Below are positions 1 to 12,825 of a stretch of DNA of 64,000 nt, one piece after another. A program made the position numbers and the translations under genes. The notes beneath the pieces are model-generated. The model saw nothing but the letters and a program-made list of their open reading frames with translations. It ran no database searches and was not told the DNA's origin. Where the stretch lies: positions 31,911,119 through 31,975,118 of the forward strand of contig OX424559.1 of assembly GCA_949152475.1 (NCBI GenBank), given 5' to 3'. Position 1 is the first letter of the stretch. Every line of letters begins with the position of its first letter. The stretch comes from Terebella lapidaria (taxonomy: Eukaryota > Annelida > Polychaeta > Terebellida > Terebellidae).

Positions 1-499
1 GTTTTACTTTCCGACATTGCCGACAGGTGGCAGGTGCATCGCTGTGGTTAGTTTACTCTGACAAGTCAATTTATTTTTACCGAGTGTCGTGGATTTCGGG
101 AGACGGCTGTGCGTAAAAACTTTGTTACTCATGACCGTTCACCGAAATCTGGACAGGAGCTTGTTATTTATACGCATCGATATTTCAAAGACATGAGAGG
201 AGACGCTCGTTTGTCTTTGCACTGCATTACCTGTCAAATTCTAACGTCTCTACCTCTGATTTATGGCGTTTGTGCAGCCCTGTATACAAGTATGTGCGTA
301 TCTGTGACTTTGAGCATGGCAAGACGGTAACTGTATTTTGGAAATGAATGTAACTATTATACCAATAAGGGTATGTTATATTTTTGAATTAGCAAATGCT
401 GTCGAGATAAATTATACACCAGTGTTGTCTTTTGTTTCTCTATTTCAGATTGATATCAAACCATCCTAGATTGCTTTGGGAAGATTGAAGATGCATGTG
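1..499. other. No gene recognised
   Basis: AT-rich sequence. A 73-aa frame at 109-330 has no recognisable motif. Nothing else supported. Confidence 0.5.
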
Positions 500-2290
500 C
501 TGCCGTTGACGCGAGCGTTTACCCACGTGGGTCATGGACTGGTCGAAAAAGCAAAGATCATATTATTGCTCTTCACCATGTCCACACGCGCCATGCATGT
601 GATAACTATTATTAAGTGACAAAAGTATACATGATATATTATAATCATAGACCTGAAAGCACCATGAATACATCAAGGTTACCGTGGTTAGCTAAAAAGT
701 GCACATATACACGGGGCAGTGGTGGTTTACCGTCCCTGCCTGATGTATTTGTGCACCTTTTTTTAAATCGTTGATGTGTGCAAGTGAACTATGTTTGACT
801 CCTCGCAGTAACTAATTTTAGTTGACGTGCAGACGTAAAAAAAGTTTTGCTCTGAAAGGTGTCTATTGCCATACACGGGGGTAAAATTAAAAACGATCAG
901 GTTTTAGATATACATACAATGTATAGGCCTACATCATCATTAAAATGTACATTTATGTATTTATCTAGCTGATACAACATGTACAATGAATACCGATATG
1001 TTGTGAGCGGTTGCCCACGTGGGTCATGGACCGGTGGGGAAAGCAATGTTCATGTTTCTCTTTAATCATGTTGATTAACACGCCAGAGATAACTTAGCCA
1101 CATAAAGGATATTATAATAACATTTTTTTAAAGCAGAATAGACGCATCAAGGTTACTATGGTTACTTGAAAAGTGCACATATACTTCGGGCAGTGGTGGT
1201 TTACCATGTTTACCGTCCCTGCCTGATGTATTTGTGCACCTTTTTTTTTAATTCGTTGACGTGTGCAAGTAAACTATGTTTGACTCCTCGCAGTAACTAA
1301 TTTTAGTTGACGTGCAGACGTGAAAAAATTTTTGCTCTGAAAGGTGTCTATTGCCATACACGTGGAGAAAAATAAAAAACGATCAGGTTTTAGATATACA
1401 TACAATGTATAGGCCTACATCATCATTAAAATGTACATTTATGTATTTATCTAGCTGATACAACATGTACAATGAATACCGATATGTTGTGAGCGGTTGC
1501 CCACGTGGGTCATGGACTGGTGGGGAAAGCAATGTTCATGTTTCTCTTTAATCATGTTGATTAACACGCCAGAGATAACTTAGCCACATAAAGGATATTA
1601 TAATAACATTTTTTAAAGCAGAATAGACGCATCAAGGTTACTATGGTTACTTGAAAAGTGCACATATACTTCGGGCAGTGGTGGTTTACCGTCCCTGCCT
1701 GATGTATTTGTGCACCTTTTTTTTAATTCGTTGACGTGTGCAAGTAAACTATGTTTGACTCCTCGCAGTAACTAATTTTAGTTGACGTGCAGACGTAAAA
1801 AAAATTTTGCTCTGAAAGGTGTCTATTGCCATACACGTGGAGAAAAATAAAAAACGATCAGGTTTTAGATATACATACAATGTATAGGCCTACATCATCA
1901 TTAAAATGTACATTTATGTATTTATCTAGCTGATACAACATGTACAATGAATACCGATATGTTGTGAGACGTGCAGAAAGGTGTCTATTGCCATACACGT
2001 GGAGAAAAAAAAAAAACGATCAGGTTTTAGATATACATACAATGTATAGGCCTACATCATCATTAAAGTGTACATTTATGTATTTATCTAGCTGATACAA
2101 CATGTACAATGAATACCGATATGTTGTGAGACGTGCAGACGTAAAAAAAAGTTTTGCTCTGATAGGTGTATATTGCCATACACGGGGTGTAACGCAGAAA
2201 GGTCAGGTTTTAGTAAAAAGATGATCAGGTTTTAGATACACACATACATGTAGGCCTACATCATCATCATCATCATCATGTACATGCATA
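500..2290. repeat. Tandem array, 486-bp unit, about three full and two partial copies
   Basis: The CCCACGTGGG palindrome recurs at 522, 1014 and 1500, giving steps of 492 and 486 bp. Two truncated copies follow at about 1969-2130 and 2130-2290, the last ending in a short (ATC)n run. The second and third full copies are nearly identical and the first is more diverged. Each full unit holds an imperfect hairpin (arms near AAAAGTGCACATATAC and GTATTTGTGCACCTTTT). No coding potential seen. Confidence 0.9.
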
Positions 2291-4099
2291 TATTTATCAA
2301 CCTAATACCGATAGATATGATTATAATGAGGACAATATAAAACACCCAATATGAATAACTGTTGGAATAGAAATAAAGTCCTTTCAAACAGTTGTAGCAC
2401 AATCCACACTGGTGTCAGTGACAGACACTGAAATACTATATCGTAGTTGTTTGTACTCCATACATACTGTAAAACCAGAAATGTTTGCGAAGTATTTATT
2501 TTGCGAATAAAGAAAATATCGCCAAATGTAATCCTCGCCAAATATTTCTATGTCATCCACATCGGTGACTTCAAGAAAAGCCTCAGAATCAAGTAGCATC
2601 ATCAGCGTGTGAAATGGACATCAGCCCGAGGCGGGTAAAATTGTCATCTGTCCAGTAACTCACGAAATTTGCAAGCCCGACAGGCGGGTATCGAATTTCA
2701 ACGAAATAACTGGAATTAGAATGACGAGATATTTAACATTTAATGAACCTTTGGATTACACCGCGAATATTCTCTGTGTTGGATTGTTGTTCTGTAGTTA
2801 GTGATTCAACCAAATTTCGTAGATTTTAAATAGTAATAGCATTCGACATAACCCTTGCTTGGGAATCAAAGCAAACATAACCCTATTGTTCGTGGTAATT
2901 TTTTGCCTGGCTATTGGTCTGCAACTCAAATGTAGGCCTACCGTTCCTAGCACTCCCTGCCCCGACAATGCGCGGCCCTGTGCATGACTTGAATGCACAT
3001 TACTATAATTGCACACAAATGTAACAAACTTACTTACACACGGACCCTTGCATTATATTCTGCATCAGCCTCCCCATTCGACTGCAACCCCCTCCACTTC
3101 ACGTACAGGTGTGTACAAACCACCCTCCCATTCACTCGCTCTCCTCTACACCTTCTGTCTATCCTGAATCACTCAGCCATGTGCAGAGATAGCTATATAT
3201 AGACAGGTTTTAGGAGAATTCAGGTGATGTCACTGGTTAAACCCAGATTCTGGCTGAGATTAGCGAGGGGAGGGGGGTGAGTCCTGTAGTGGAGATGGTT
3301 TGAGGGCATTTTGTATGTTCATATATGTGAAATTTCACATGCAATTCTAGCACTAATATACAAGAACAATTATGATGGACGTTAAGTATTGTATTTCGCG
3401 TTATAGGGGTGGGGAGGGGGGAGGGGGTCAGTGTGGAAGGGATGAGGAGATTAGTCTCCAGCAAAAATTTACATCAAATACATGTACTTGTACCTTGTTT
3501 TTGACAATATAATTTAGTCTTTAGTATTTCATCTCTTAATCTGACATGATCTGAAAAGCACACATCCTGTATCATTATGCTTTGTGGGTTCAGAATAAAA
3601 GATGACATGGGTTACCAAAATAGCATCCGGGCTAGTAGCTGTCAAAAGCCATCAGATCAGTAAAGCTCACTGTACTACATATACTTGTTGGTTCTAGTTA
3701 TTATTCATATTATTGTTTTGAAGACAAATACTGTAGCGTGGACAATAAACTTTTCAATTTGTTTGGTTGATTGAAACACGAAAATAAGTCCCGCCAAATT
3801 GGATTGTCTGAGAAAACGCCAAAATTTAGACATTTGTGGTTTTACACGTATTGCTCTATATACATGTACCCAATGTACATGTATATCAGTTGAGGGAAGG
3901 TCAATGAACTCCAATTACAAGCCCATTTTGCATTTTAGGACATTTTTGTCGTCTGACATTTCCTGATGACTACAACGTGTATAATAGAATGTGTATATAT
4001 CAATATACTGGCGTTAATGTTCCATAAACAGCCAGGATATACCCATGTATGTGACACTTTTGAATAACAAATTACCTAATATCAACATTAGCCAAACGA
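2291..4099. other. Intergenic, no gene; fragment of a CTGTAAAACC-type repeat
   Basis: At about 2466-2560 the sequence starts CTGTAAAACCAGAAATG and carries cgcaaa/gcgaa words, like the CTGTAAAA foldback elements at 15.5 and 16.6 kb. The rest shows only short chance frames and G-rich runs. Confidence 0.4.
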
Positions 4100-5000
4100 A
4101 CCACAAGTGATCAACAAACATTTTAACCAACAGTGCATGAAAAGTGCATGATGCATCATGGGATATTGACAAGAAGGGTGACTGACACCCCTGTCTGGTG
4201 TGCGTGTGTAATTTGTATTTTATGTTGTTCACGTGTTCAAGTAAAATTTTTTTTACTCTGATTGTAATTGACGCACATGCGTAAAGAAATTTTTACTCAA
4301 TAATTACTGTTGTACTACATGAGCGGTGAAATTGTGCACACGTAAGCAATGAGGTTGCGTGTTTACTTTGTGTGTATCGTGGGTATGTTGCTGGAAGATA
4401 TGGACGGGATTTAAATTGTTGAAGTACTATACCATCTTGGATTTAACCACAGTGATTAAGGTACCCCCCCCCCTCTCGGCAATTATTGATAACTATCATA
4501 GAATATAAAGAACGTTTTATAACATGTAGGCCTATTCTATGTCGTTCCAAACGTCTACAGACACATTATCACAAACCACTGCTAAATAAAGCAGCAAAAT
4601 TATATGGGATTTCAGATAAATCGTGTATTCACATACGAAACAAAACAAGTATACATGCTTCATCTTGTTTATTGATTGTGCTAGTGAGCAAGCACTGCTA
4701 CGTGGTAGCCCATGCAGAAGATCAAATGTGTAATGTTTGAGCAATCCATGCCCTTCATGTTACCCACATATATATTATTCCAAAAAATACATAATCAAGA
4801 TTACGTGAAAAGTGCATACATGTACATTATTACACAGGGATGGCTTACCCCCTGCTGCCTGGTGTTTGTGTGTAGTTTATTATTTTTTAAAACTCAATTT
4901 ACGTGTTCAAGTAAACAATGTTAGACTTGTCACAGTAACCAATTACTCCAATTTTTGTTTTCATGCATCTGACAGAATTGTGCACAAGCAAAATAAGCTA
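4100..5000. repeat. Dispersed relatives of the 486-bp unit
   Basis: Two diverged stretches, about 4136-4300 and 4803-4950, share the order GAAAAGTGCA, a hairpin loop with CCTGnCTGGTGT, then ACGTGTTCAAGTAAA. Related GACGTGTGTAAGTAAACAATG words recur near 6095, 7316 and 10395. They look like scattered copies of part of the 0.5-2.3 kb unit. Confidence 0.55.
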
Positions 5001-5785
5001 CATTATGAGGCTGCATGCATCCATGGTATCATCGGTATGTTGCTGGAAGATCGATGATGACCACAGAAAGTATAATCACACTTAAGTATATGATACAAGT
5101 TATCATGGTAATAAGCAAGCACTACCCCGTGATAACCAATGGTAACCAATGCAACATTTGACGAGGACTCCCTGCCCCTCACGTGAGACCCACAAATATG
5201 ATCCCAATGGTTAACATGGTTACACGTAGTACCCGGATTTATCTACATGGTAGGAACAAACATTGCATTTCTTGAAATGGAACACACGTTCAATTTAGTG
5301 GGCAATTATATTTCTCGTGATAATCAATTATAGGCCTAATGATGAGTTTATCAGTCATACAAAATGATAATCATAGACAAAAAGAACAAATAGTGTGTAA
5401 TATTAAATACATTTTCCTATCATAACCAGTTGTCATTCCGGATCTTAACTATAGGAAATCAGGTCGGAACGAAATTACCCACTAAATTGAACATGTAATC
5501 CCTTAGGATCTCTAGATTGTATGAAACCGGCACATGTACATGTACACATCGGTTTATGCTTGTTTTACTCGTACTTTTGGGCAAAAGTAAAAGTGTAAGT
5601 AAGAACAATTTAACTTTAACAGTACACTTAATCCGACAGATTACTTTTCAGTTTTTCACGTGCCACTGTAAAATCTATTACTGGCAACCAGTATCCAGTA
5701 TCATGTGTGTACATTTATATATTGCTGAGAAATGCTTACAATGCAAGTCAACCTGTTCAACAGACATGAACTGGTGCATAAAAAT
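5001..5785. other. Intergenic, nothing recognised
   Basis: AT-rich sequence with CATGTACATGTA words. The 90-aa frame at 5517-5789 lacks any motif. Confidence 0.4.
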
Positions 5786-5821
5786 TTAGTATGCCCAGCT
5801 TGTGTTGAGACTAGGTGCAGA

Positions 5822-6079
5822 ATCCGACAGCTGAGAATACAATGAATATAAAGCATCATTAGAATGTATAGAGCCGAGATGAATACAAATCATAACAATG
5901 GTAACAGCACATTGGTTAGCAATATTATGAAGATAGAACACAACAGTTGAATTACTACCTTCAGAATAAGATTCACATTTGCTGTAAGTGTACACCATAT
6001 CCCATGGTTTGATTAATATGTACAGGAATCGTTCATCGTATTTGGTAATCATGGTAGTTATGGCCAGTATAATCTTTCC
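5822..6079 (-). other. Exon-like open frame in unit 1 of the triplication, 3' end replaced
   Basis: Most diverged copy of the same frame. It is open through the shared part, but the last residues differ because the duplication breakpoint removes the donor end. Confidence 0.28.
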
Positions 6080-7023
6080 CTAAGATAACTTGTTGACGTG
6101 TGTAAGTAAACAATGTTTGACTTCTCACAGTAACACTTTTGTATCGACGTATAGACGAAGAATTTTCTTCACAAAAAGAGGTACGACTCATGGATCATGT
6201 ACACAGGATATGACACTATATGTACATGTACAGACGACATTATTGGACATATGGAAACAGAAATAAGGGGCATGAAAATGATAGGCATGCATGTTGATTG
6301 TTGAGTTTGATACACTTACATGTAAATTCTCCAAGTAAAGAATGAAATATTTTTTATTGCTCAAGTACCAAGACAGTATTAGCATGATTAGTGGAAAGAT
6401 GGAAAAAAAGTGTGATGTACCTTGCATCATATGTATCATGAGATCATGCACATCGGGAAGGTGGTACCGGTATACACAAGGTTTATTTACTTACAGCAGT
6501 AAATTAAATTACACTGCCACTAGTCAATAAATTGTGCCATACAGATACATGTAACTAGTAACCATGGTAAGACGGCTCATGTATCATGTGTATATACAAC
6601 TCAGTTTTGTATCATGTAAGTATCAATCTATTACCACCAATAAAATCAGATTATCACACCCACACATACACACATTTTATATTATATCGTTGAGAGCAAT
6701 CCGTGGAATATTCATACCTTACAGGCATCATTAGTTTTAAAAAATGACTTAAAGCTCGGTCTTCGAACCTTTTCAAAGTAGACATATGTCAATAAGATGT
6801 TGAGTATGTGTAGTTCCAATATGTCAAGCATATCTTATATGTCACAAAGCAATTTTGTTTTGTACGGCACACTTGATTCACACCTTTTTGAATAGGTCAC
6901 AGACAGCAATTAGTTCCACGTGCTAATCACCCCTGACAGTGACAAATATAAAAGATTTAAAAACAATAATTGAACATTGCCTATGTATTTTATATTAGCA
7001 TAACATCTATCATGCAAGCATAC

Positions 7024-7300
7024 CTCGTAATTTACATTCAGACTCCGTCAGCGGAGAATACAATGAATATATAGCCTCATCAGCATGTGTAGAGCCGAGA
7101 TGAATACAAATCATAACAATGGTAACAGGATATTGATTAGCAATGTCATGAAGATAAACCACCCAATTTGAATTACTACCTTCAGAATAAGACTCACATT
7201 TGCTGTAAGTGTACACTATATCCCATGGTTTGATGAATATGTACAGGAATCGTTCATCGTAATTGGTAATCATGATAGTTATAGCCAGTATAATCTTTCC
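7024..7300 (-). other. Exon-like open frame in unit 2 of the triplication, unknown family
   Basis: On the minus strand an open frame runs from a possible acceptor (ttatcttag before 7300) to a possible donor (TTACGAG/GTATGC at 7024). The peptide includes KPWDIVYTYSKC and YPVTIVMICIHLGS and has a balanced composition unusual for AT-rich noise. The same frame is open at 10379-10112, with a 9-base in-frame deletion, and in unit 1 at about 6079-5822. I do not recognise the domain. It may be an exon of an unknown gene or a chance frame kept open because the copies are young. Confidence 0.35.
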
Positions 7301-7668
7301 CTAAGATAACTTGTTGACGTGTGTAAGTAAACAATGTTTGACTTCTCACAGTAACAATTTTGTATCGACGTATAGACGAAGAAATTTTTTCACAAAAAGA
7401 GGTACGACTCATGGATGATGTACACAGGATATGACACTATATGTACATGTACAGTCGACATTATTGGACATATGGAAACAGAAATAAGGACATGAAAATG
7501 ATAGGCATGCATGTTGATTGTTGAGTTTGATACATGTACATGTAAATTCTCCAAGTAAAGAATGAAATATTTTTTATTGCTCAAGTGCCAAGACAGTATT
7601 AGCATGATTAGTAGAAAGATGGAAAATAAGTATGATGTACCTTGCATCATATGTATCATGAGATCATG

Positions 7669-9505
7669 TGTAAGATTCACATTATTCTCTATTTATCAAT
7701 TTGTTTCAAATTGCACTTATTAGGACCCTCACTGTTATGTAATCAAACCTGACAGCTGTGCTGTTATTTGAACTTCAAGGGGATTGCGTAACTGTCAGGA
7801 AATCCCCTGTTTAGACAATAGCTTCGACTTGTAATTAGGTTGTTATCACGGGTATCAACTTCAATACCTAACCAACATTCCATTGTAATAGCTTTACAAT
7901 AACAATGGGGTTTACATAAGATTACATGCTATTGTCAGTGATATAATGCTGGCTGGCTATATAAGCAAGCCAGTCCGTTCAATAAAACAGTTTCAATCTT
8001 GTCTTCAACCTGTACACATCGTGTTTGTTGTTGATCGCAAGAGACTGAACCCAGGCCGGCTGGCCTTGGCCAGCCCGGCCTGGCAATATAGACAGACTGT
8101 GAAGTAGGGTGAAAACCTTAAACTTTACACTGGCGTCGCGTAAGCCAGGACTGAACAGAAAAAACTAGGATCTTCTGCATTTCCAAAGGCAGATTGTGCA
8201 GGAAGTGTTAATGTGCTACACGCCCAGACAGAAATCCAGAGACGTGCTCTCTGGTTGGCGAGCTACAGGGATGTGATTGTGATGGCTGCTTGAGTCATGA
8301 GGAGAGGCTGCGAAAAAGGTAGCAAGTACGTCTGGAGTGCTGACGGCGACACCACATCATGTCCGAATTGTGCCGCGGTAGACGTGGGGCTGCATGAGCA
8401 ACAGCTGTGGACAGGCTCCAGACCGAAAACTAGACAATTGACGGTTCAGGAATATACGGGCGATCCCAGGCTGGCATCCGTTTCTGCTCGTTGGGGGTCT
8501 CTGTTTTGATCCACCTATGCCAGACCTATTTATTATCGACATACTCTGGAGCTGTTAGCCAAATCGCAACCTCGAATTAGGAGACAGGATGCCATCACCC
8601 TTCACCACGTGAACAACCGACGATGGTGATACCGGCACATTGGCGGGAGCAGGAACTGCTGGGGTCGCGACGATGCCGGAGGTGCTGTTTTGCGCTAACA
8701 ACACGCGATGGATCCGCCCAGAAACCAACCCTTGCAACCGTGCAGCCCCTGTATTCATCGTTCAGGTTCTGTTGTCAGGAACTCACATTTATTTTTGTTC
8801 AAAATGTATGTGTGTGCGTGTTAAAATTATGTGAATAATGGTTATGTATGACGTATGGGAGTTCCACTGATTCGCACAATATTTGTATTCTATGATTTGT
8901 TCACAGCCGTGAAAATTTTGAAAGTATTGTACATTTCATTATTGAGGTCGTGATATATATGTATTCTGATAGCATGTGAATATTGTGTATCTTTAATTCG
9001 TTTTAAAGTAAAAATGTAATTTTTACTTATTGGGGGATATCGTGTGTAAGATTCACATTATTCTTTATTTATCAATTTGTTTCAAATTGCACTTATTAGG
9101 ACCCTCACTGTTATGTAATCAGACCTGACAGCTGTGCTGTTATTTGAACTTCAAGGGGATTGCGTAACTGTCAGGAAATCCCCTGTTTAGACAATAGCTT
9201 CGACTTGTAATTAGGTTGTTATCACGGGTATCAACTTCAATACCTAACCAACATTCCATTGTAATAGCTTTACAATAACAATGGGGTTTACATAAGATTA
9301 CATGCTATTGTCAGTGATATAATGCTGGCTGGCTATATAAGCAAGCCAGTCCGTTCAATAAAACAGTTTCAATCTTGTCTTCAACCTGTACACATCGTGT
9401 TTGTTGTTGATCGCAAGAGACTGAACCCAGGCCGGCTGGCCTTGGCCAGCCCGGCCTGGCAATATAGACAGACTGTGAAGTAGGGTGAAAACCTTAAACT
9501 TTACA
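7669..9505 (+). mobile_element. Short LTR retrotransposon-like element, non-autonomous, very young
   Basis: Two direct repeats of 461 bp (7669-8129 and 9045-9505) start TGTAAG and end TTTACA. They differ at only about two positions, which implies recent insertion. A 4-bp target duplication CATG (7665-7668 and 9506-9509) flanks it and the empty site is preserved in unit 1. The LTR has a TATA box (ctatataagc) and an AATAAA. A TGGCG primer-binding-like site follows the left LTR and a G-rich polypurine-like stretch precedes the right one. The 0.9-kb interior holds no full set of retroviral-type genes, so the copy cannot be autonomous. Ty3/gypsy-like affinity is a guess. Confidence 0.88.
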
Positions 9506-10111
9506 CATGCACATCGGGATAGGTGGTACCGCTATACACAAGGTTTATTTACTTACAGCAGTAAATTAAATTACACTGCCACTAGTCAATAAATTGTGCC
9601 ATATATATATACATGTAACAAGTAACTATGGTAAGAAGACTCATGTATCATGTGTATATACAAACTCAGTTTTGAATCATCACACCCCCCCACACATACA
9701 CACATTTTATATTATATCGTTGAGAGCAATCCGTGGAATATTCATACCTTACAGGCATCAATAGTTTTAAAAAATGATTTAACGCTCGGTCTTCGAACCT
9801 TTTCAAAGTAGACATATGTCAATAAGATGTTGAGTATGTGTAGTTCCAATATGTCAAGCATATCTTATATGTCACAAAGCAATTTTGTTTTATACGGCAC
9901 ACTTGATTGACAATCAATAGCCCAAAATCTAATAATACCAGGAAATAACGTCTTTGATTGATAATTCAGACCTTTTTGAAGAGGTCACAGACAGCAATTA
10001 GTTCCAAGTGCTAATCACCCCTGACAGTGACAAATATAAAAGATTTAAAAACAATAATTGAACATTGCCTATGTATTTTATATTAGCATAACATCTATCA
10101 TGCAAGTATAC

Positions 10112-10379
10112 CTCGTAATTTACATTCAGACTCCGTCAGCTGAGAATACAATGAATATATAGCATCATCAGCATGTGTAGAGCCGAGATGAATACAAATC
10201 ATAACAATGGTAACAGGATATTGATTAGCAATATCATGAAGATAAACCACCCAATTTGAATTACTACCTTCAGAACATTTCCTGTAAGTGTACACCATAT
10301 CCCATGGTCTGATGAATATGTACAGGAATCGTTCATCGTAATTGGTAATCACGGTAGTTATAGCCAGTATAGTCTTTCC
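10112..10379 (-). other. Exon-like open frame in unit 3 of the triplication
   Basis: Copy of the 7300-7024 frame with both candidate splice sites kept (cttag before 10379, CGAG/GTATAC at 10112). It is nine bases shorter, and the deletion removes three residues without changing frame. Unknown family. Confidence 0.33.
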
Positions 10380-11014
10380 CTAAGATAACTTGTTGACGTG
10401 TGTAAGTAAACAATGTATGACTTCTCAAAGTAACAATTTTCTATCGACGTATAGACAAAGACATTTCTTCACAAAAAGAGGTACGACTCATGGATCATGT
10501 ACACAGGATATGACACTATATGTACACGTACAGACGACACTATTGGACATATGGAAACAGAAATATGGGGCATGAAAATGATAGGCATGCATGTTGATTG
10601 TTGAGTTTGATACACGTACATGTAAATTCTCCAAGTAAAGAATGAAATATTTTTTATTGCTCAAGTGCCAAGACAGTATAAGCATGATTAGTGAAAAGAT
10701 GGAAAAAAGTATGATGTACCTTACATCATATGTATCATGAGATCATGCACATCAGGATAGGTGGTACCGGTATACACAAGGTTTATTTACTTACAGCAGT
10801 AATTTAAATTACACTGCCACTAGTCAATAAATTGTGCCATACATATATATGTAACTAGTAACCATGGTAAGAAGACTCATGTATATACAAACTCAGTTTT
10901 GTATCATCACACCCACACATACGTTCACACACACACCAACACACGCTGTAACTTGGAACAATCAGAGAAGATTTTAAAAGCTTATATTGTTAACTACCAG
11001 TTGGGACCAATATG

Positions 11015-12450
11015 AAAAAATTGGCCCAAGGGCTGAGACAGGTTACCGGACAAAATATGTTCTATATTTCAGATATTAGCCATTTTGTCCTGTGACCTTG
11101 AAAATAAGGTCACTGGTCAAATGCAACGTCATGAGAATATCCAGCAAACACGTATATCATTCCCGATATGTCCATTGTTTGCTAAGCTGTAAATTCAATA
11201 ACAAGTAAAACCAAATAGCAATTTTGTTCTATGACCTTGAAATAAGGTCGAAGGTCGAATTAATGGTCAATAAAATATTTGGCATACATCATTCCCTTTA
11301 GGTGCACAACTGATTCCTAGGCTGTAAAGTCGGTAATAAGTGAGATATTAGCAGTTTTGTCCTGTGACCTTGAAAATGAGGTCAAAGGTCAAATCGAGGT
11401 CATCAGAATATTAGGTGTTTATCATTTCCTATATGTCCACAACTGATTTCTAAGCTGTAAAGTCGATAATAAGTGAAATATTAGCCATTTTGTGTTCTTG
11501 ACCTTGAAAATGAGGTCAGAGTTCAAATTCAAAGTCACGACAATATTCAGCATATATCATTTCCTACATGTCCACAATTGATCCCTAAGCTCTAAAATCG
11601 ATAATAACGGAAATATTAGCCATTTTGTCCTGTGACCTTGAAAATGAGGTCAAAGGTCAAATTCAAGGTCATGACAATAATCTGCATATATTATTTCCTA
11701 TATGTTCATAATTGATTCCTAAGCTTTAAAGTCGATAAGTAGCGAGATATTAGCCATTTTGTCCTCTGACCTTGAAAATGAGGTCAAAGGTCAAATTCAA
11801 GGTCATCAGAATATTCGGCTGATATCATTTCCTTTATGTCCACAATTGATTCCTAAGCTGTGAAGTCGATAATAACCTTATGTTCCCTGACCTTGAAACT
11901 GAGGTCAGAGGTCAAATTCAAGGTCACGAGAATATTCAGCATATATCATTTCCTATATGTCCACAATTGATTCCTAGTCTCTAATCTCAATATTAAGTGA
12001 GATATTAGGCTTAATGTGTCCCATTATAAAGCACGGAAAATTTAACATGGGAAAGTCCCATTTGGGCCGAGTTGTGGCCCAAAATGGCCCACTGTGAGCG
12101 ATTCAAGGGCAACAAAATTTATACATGTCACAGGGGTACATATGAGGAATGTTATGCATCAATAAGAAAAAAAGTTACTGAACAGATTTTGAGAAAACAA
12201 CTGTCAAAGTCCAAAATTGGCCATTTTTCGACGAAAACGGTCGCCATTTTGAAAAAAATTGAAAATCAGAAAACTGAAAAAAACATTTCCTGGAAATATT
12301 TTTAGGTATTTTTGTGCAAAATCTCAGGAATATTCCATCGTAAACTTTAAAGATAAAAATGTGAACGGACGGACGGACGGACGACGGACGATGAACGCCG
12401 GACGCAACGCCACGGCAATAGGTTATCGGACCAAAGGTCCGGTAACCTAA
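11015..12450 (+). mobile_element. Helentron/HINE-like element 1 with central 132-bp tandem array
   Basis: The left end has GGCCCAAGGGCTGAG then AGGTTACCGGACAA. The core is about seven tandem units of roughly 132 bp (about 11080-11990), then a conserved 3' region with an ACGG microsatellite (12366-12390). The right end is a hairpin with arms GGTTATCGGACC and GGTCCGGTAACC around AAA. This layout resembles non-autonomous Helentron-associated elements. No Rep/helicase frame is present. The assignment is by architecture only. Frames inside it (for example 12072-12305) are not convincing genes. Confidence 0.6.
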
Positions 12451-12825
12451 AAAAACATAGTTTGACATGAAAAAAAAATGGCAATATATCATGTACACGA
12501 GGTACATGTCACACAAATTTGTATACAACAAGCAGTCTACTGTTCAACACCGTTCTAATTTCAGTGATATTATATCGTTGAGATCATGCCGTGGAATATT
12601 CATACTTTACAGGCTTCATTAGTTTTCAAAAATGATTTAAAGCTCGGTCTTCGAACCTTTTCAAAGTAGACATATGTCAATGAGATGCTAAGTACGTATA
12701 GTTCCAATATGTCAAGCACATCATATATTTCACAAAGCAAATAATTGAACATAACCTATGTATTTTATATTAGCATAACATCTATCATGCAAGTATGCCT
12801 CGTAATTTACATTCAAACTGATGTG

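Larger units (their letters stand above)
5812..12825. repeat. Tandem triplication of a unit of about 1.2 kb, later interrupted by two elements
   Basis: Unit 1 spans about 5812-7035, unit 2 about 7046-7664 plus 9510-10118, unit 3 about 10129-10920 plus 12560-12825. Shared landmarks include GAGCCGAGATGAATACAAAT, the tcttcgaaccttttcaaag stretch and the 'catctatcatgcaag' end. The copies are roughly 85-95% alike by eye. The LTR element sits only in unit 2 and the Helentron-like element only in unit 3, so both arrived after duplication. Confidence 0.85.

Noticed and set aside
6188-6451. Second minus-strand frame repeated in the three 1.2-kb units
   Set aside because: The C-terminal part changes frame between units because of a single-base length difference, unlike the nearby exon-like frame.
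6755-6775. tRNA B-box-like GGTTCGAAGAC on the minus strand
   Set aside because: No matching A box or cloverleaf around it, and it is part of the 1.2-kb repeat.
12072-12305. 77-aa frame also open at 48083-48310
   Set aside because: It lies in the 3' region of the Helentron-like elements and the corresponding stretch of element 4 is not open, so shared openness reflects repeat similarity.
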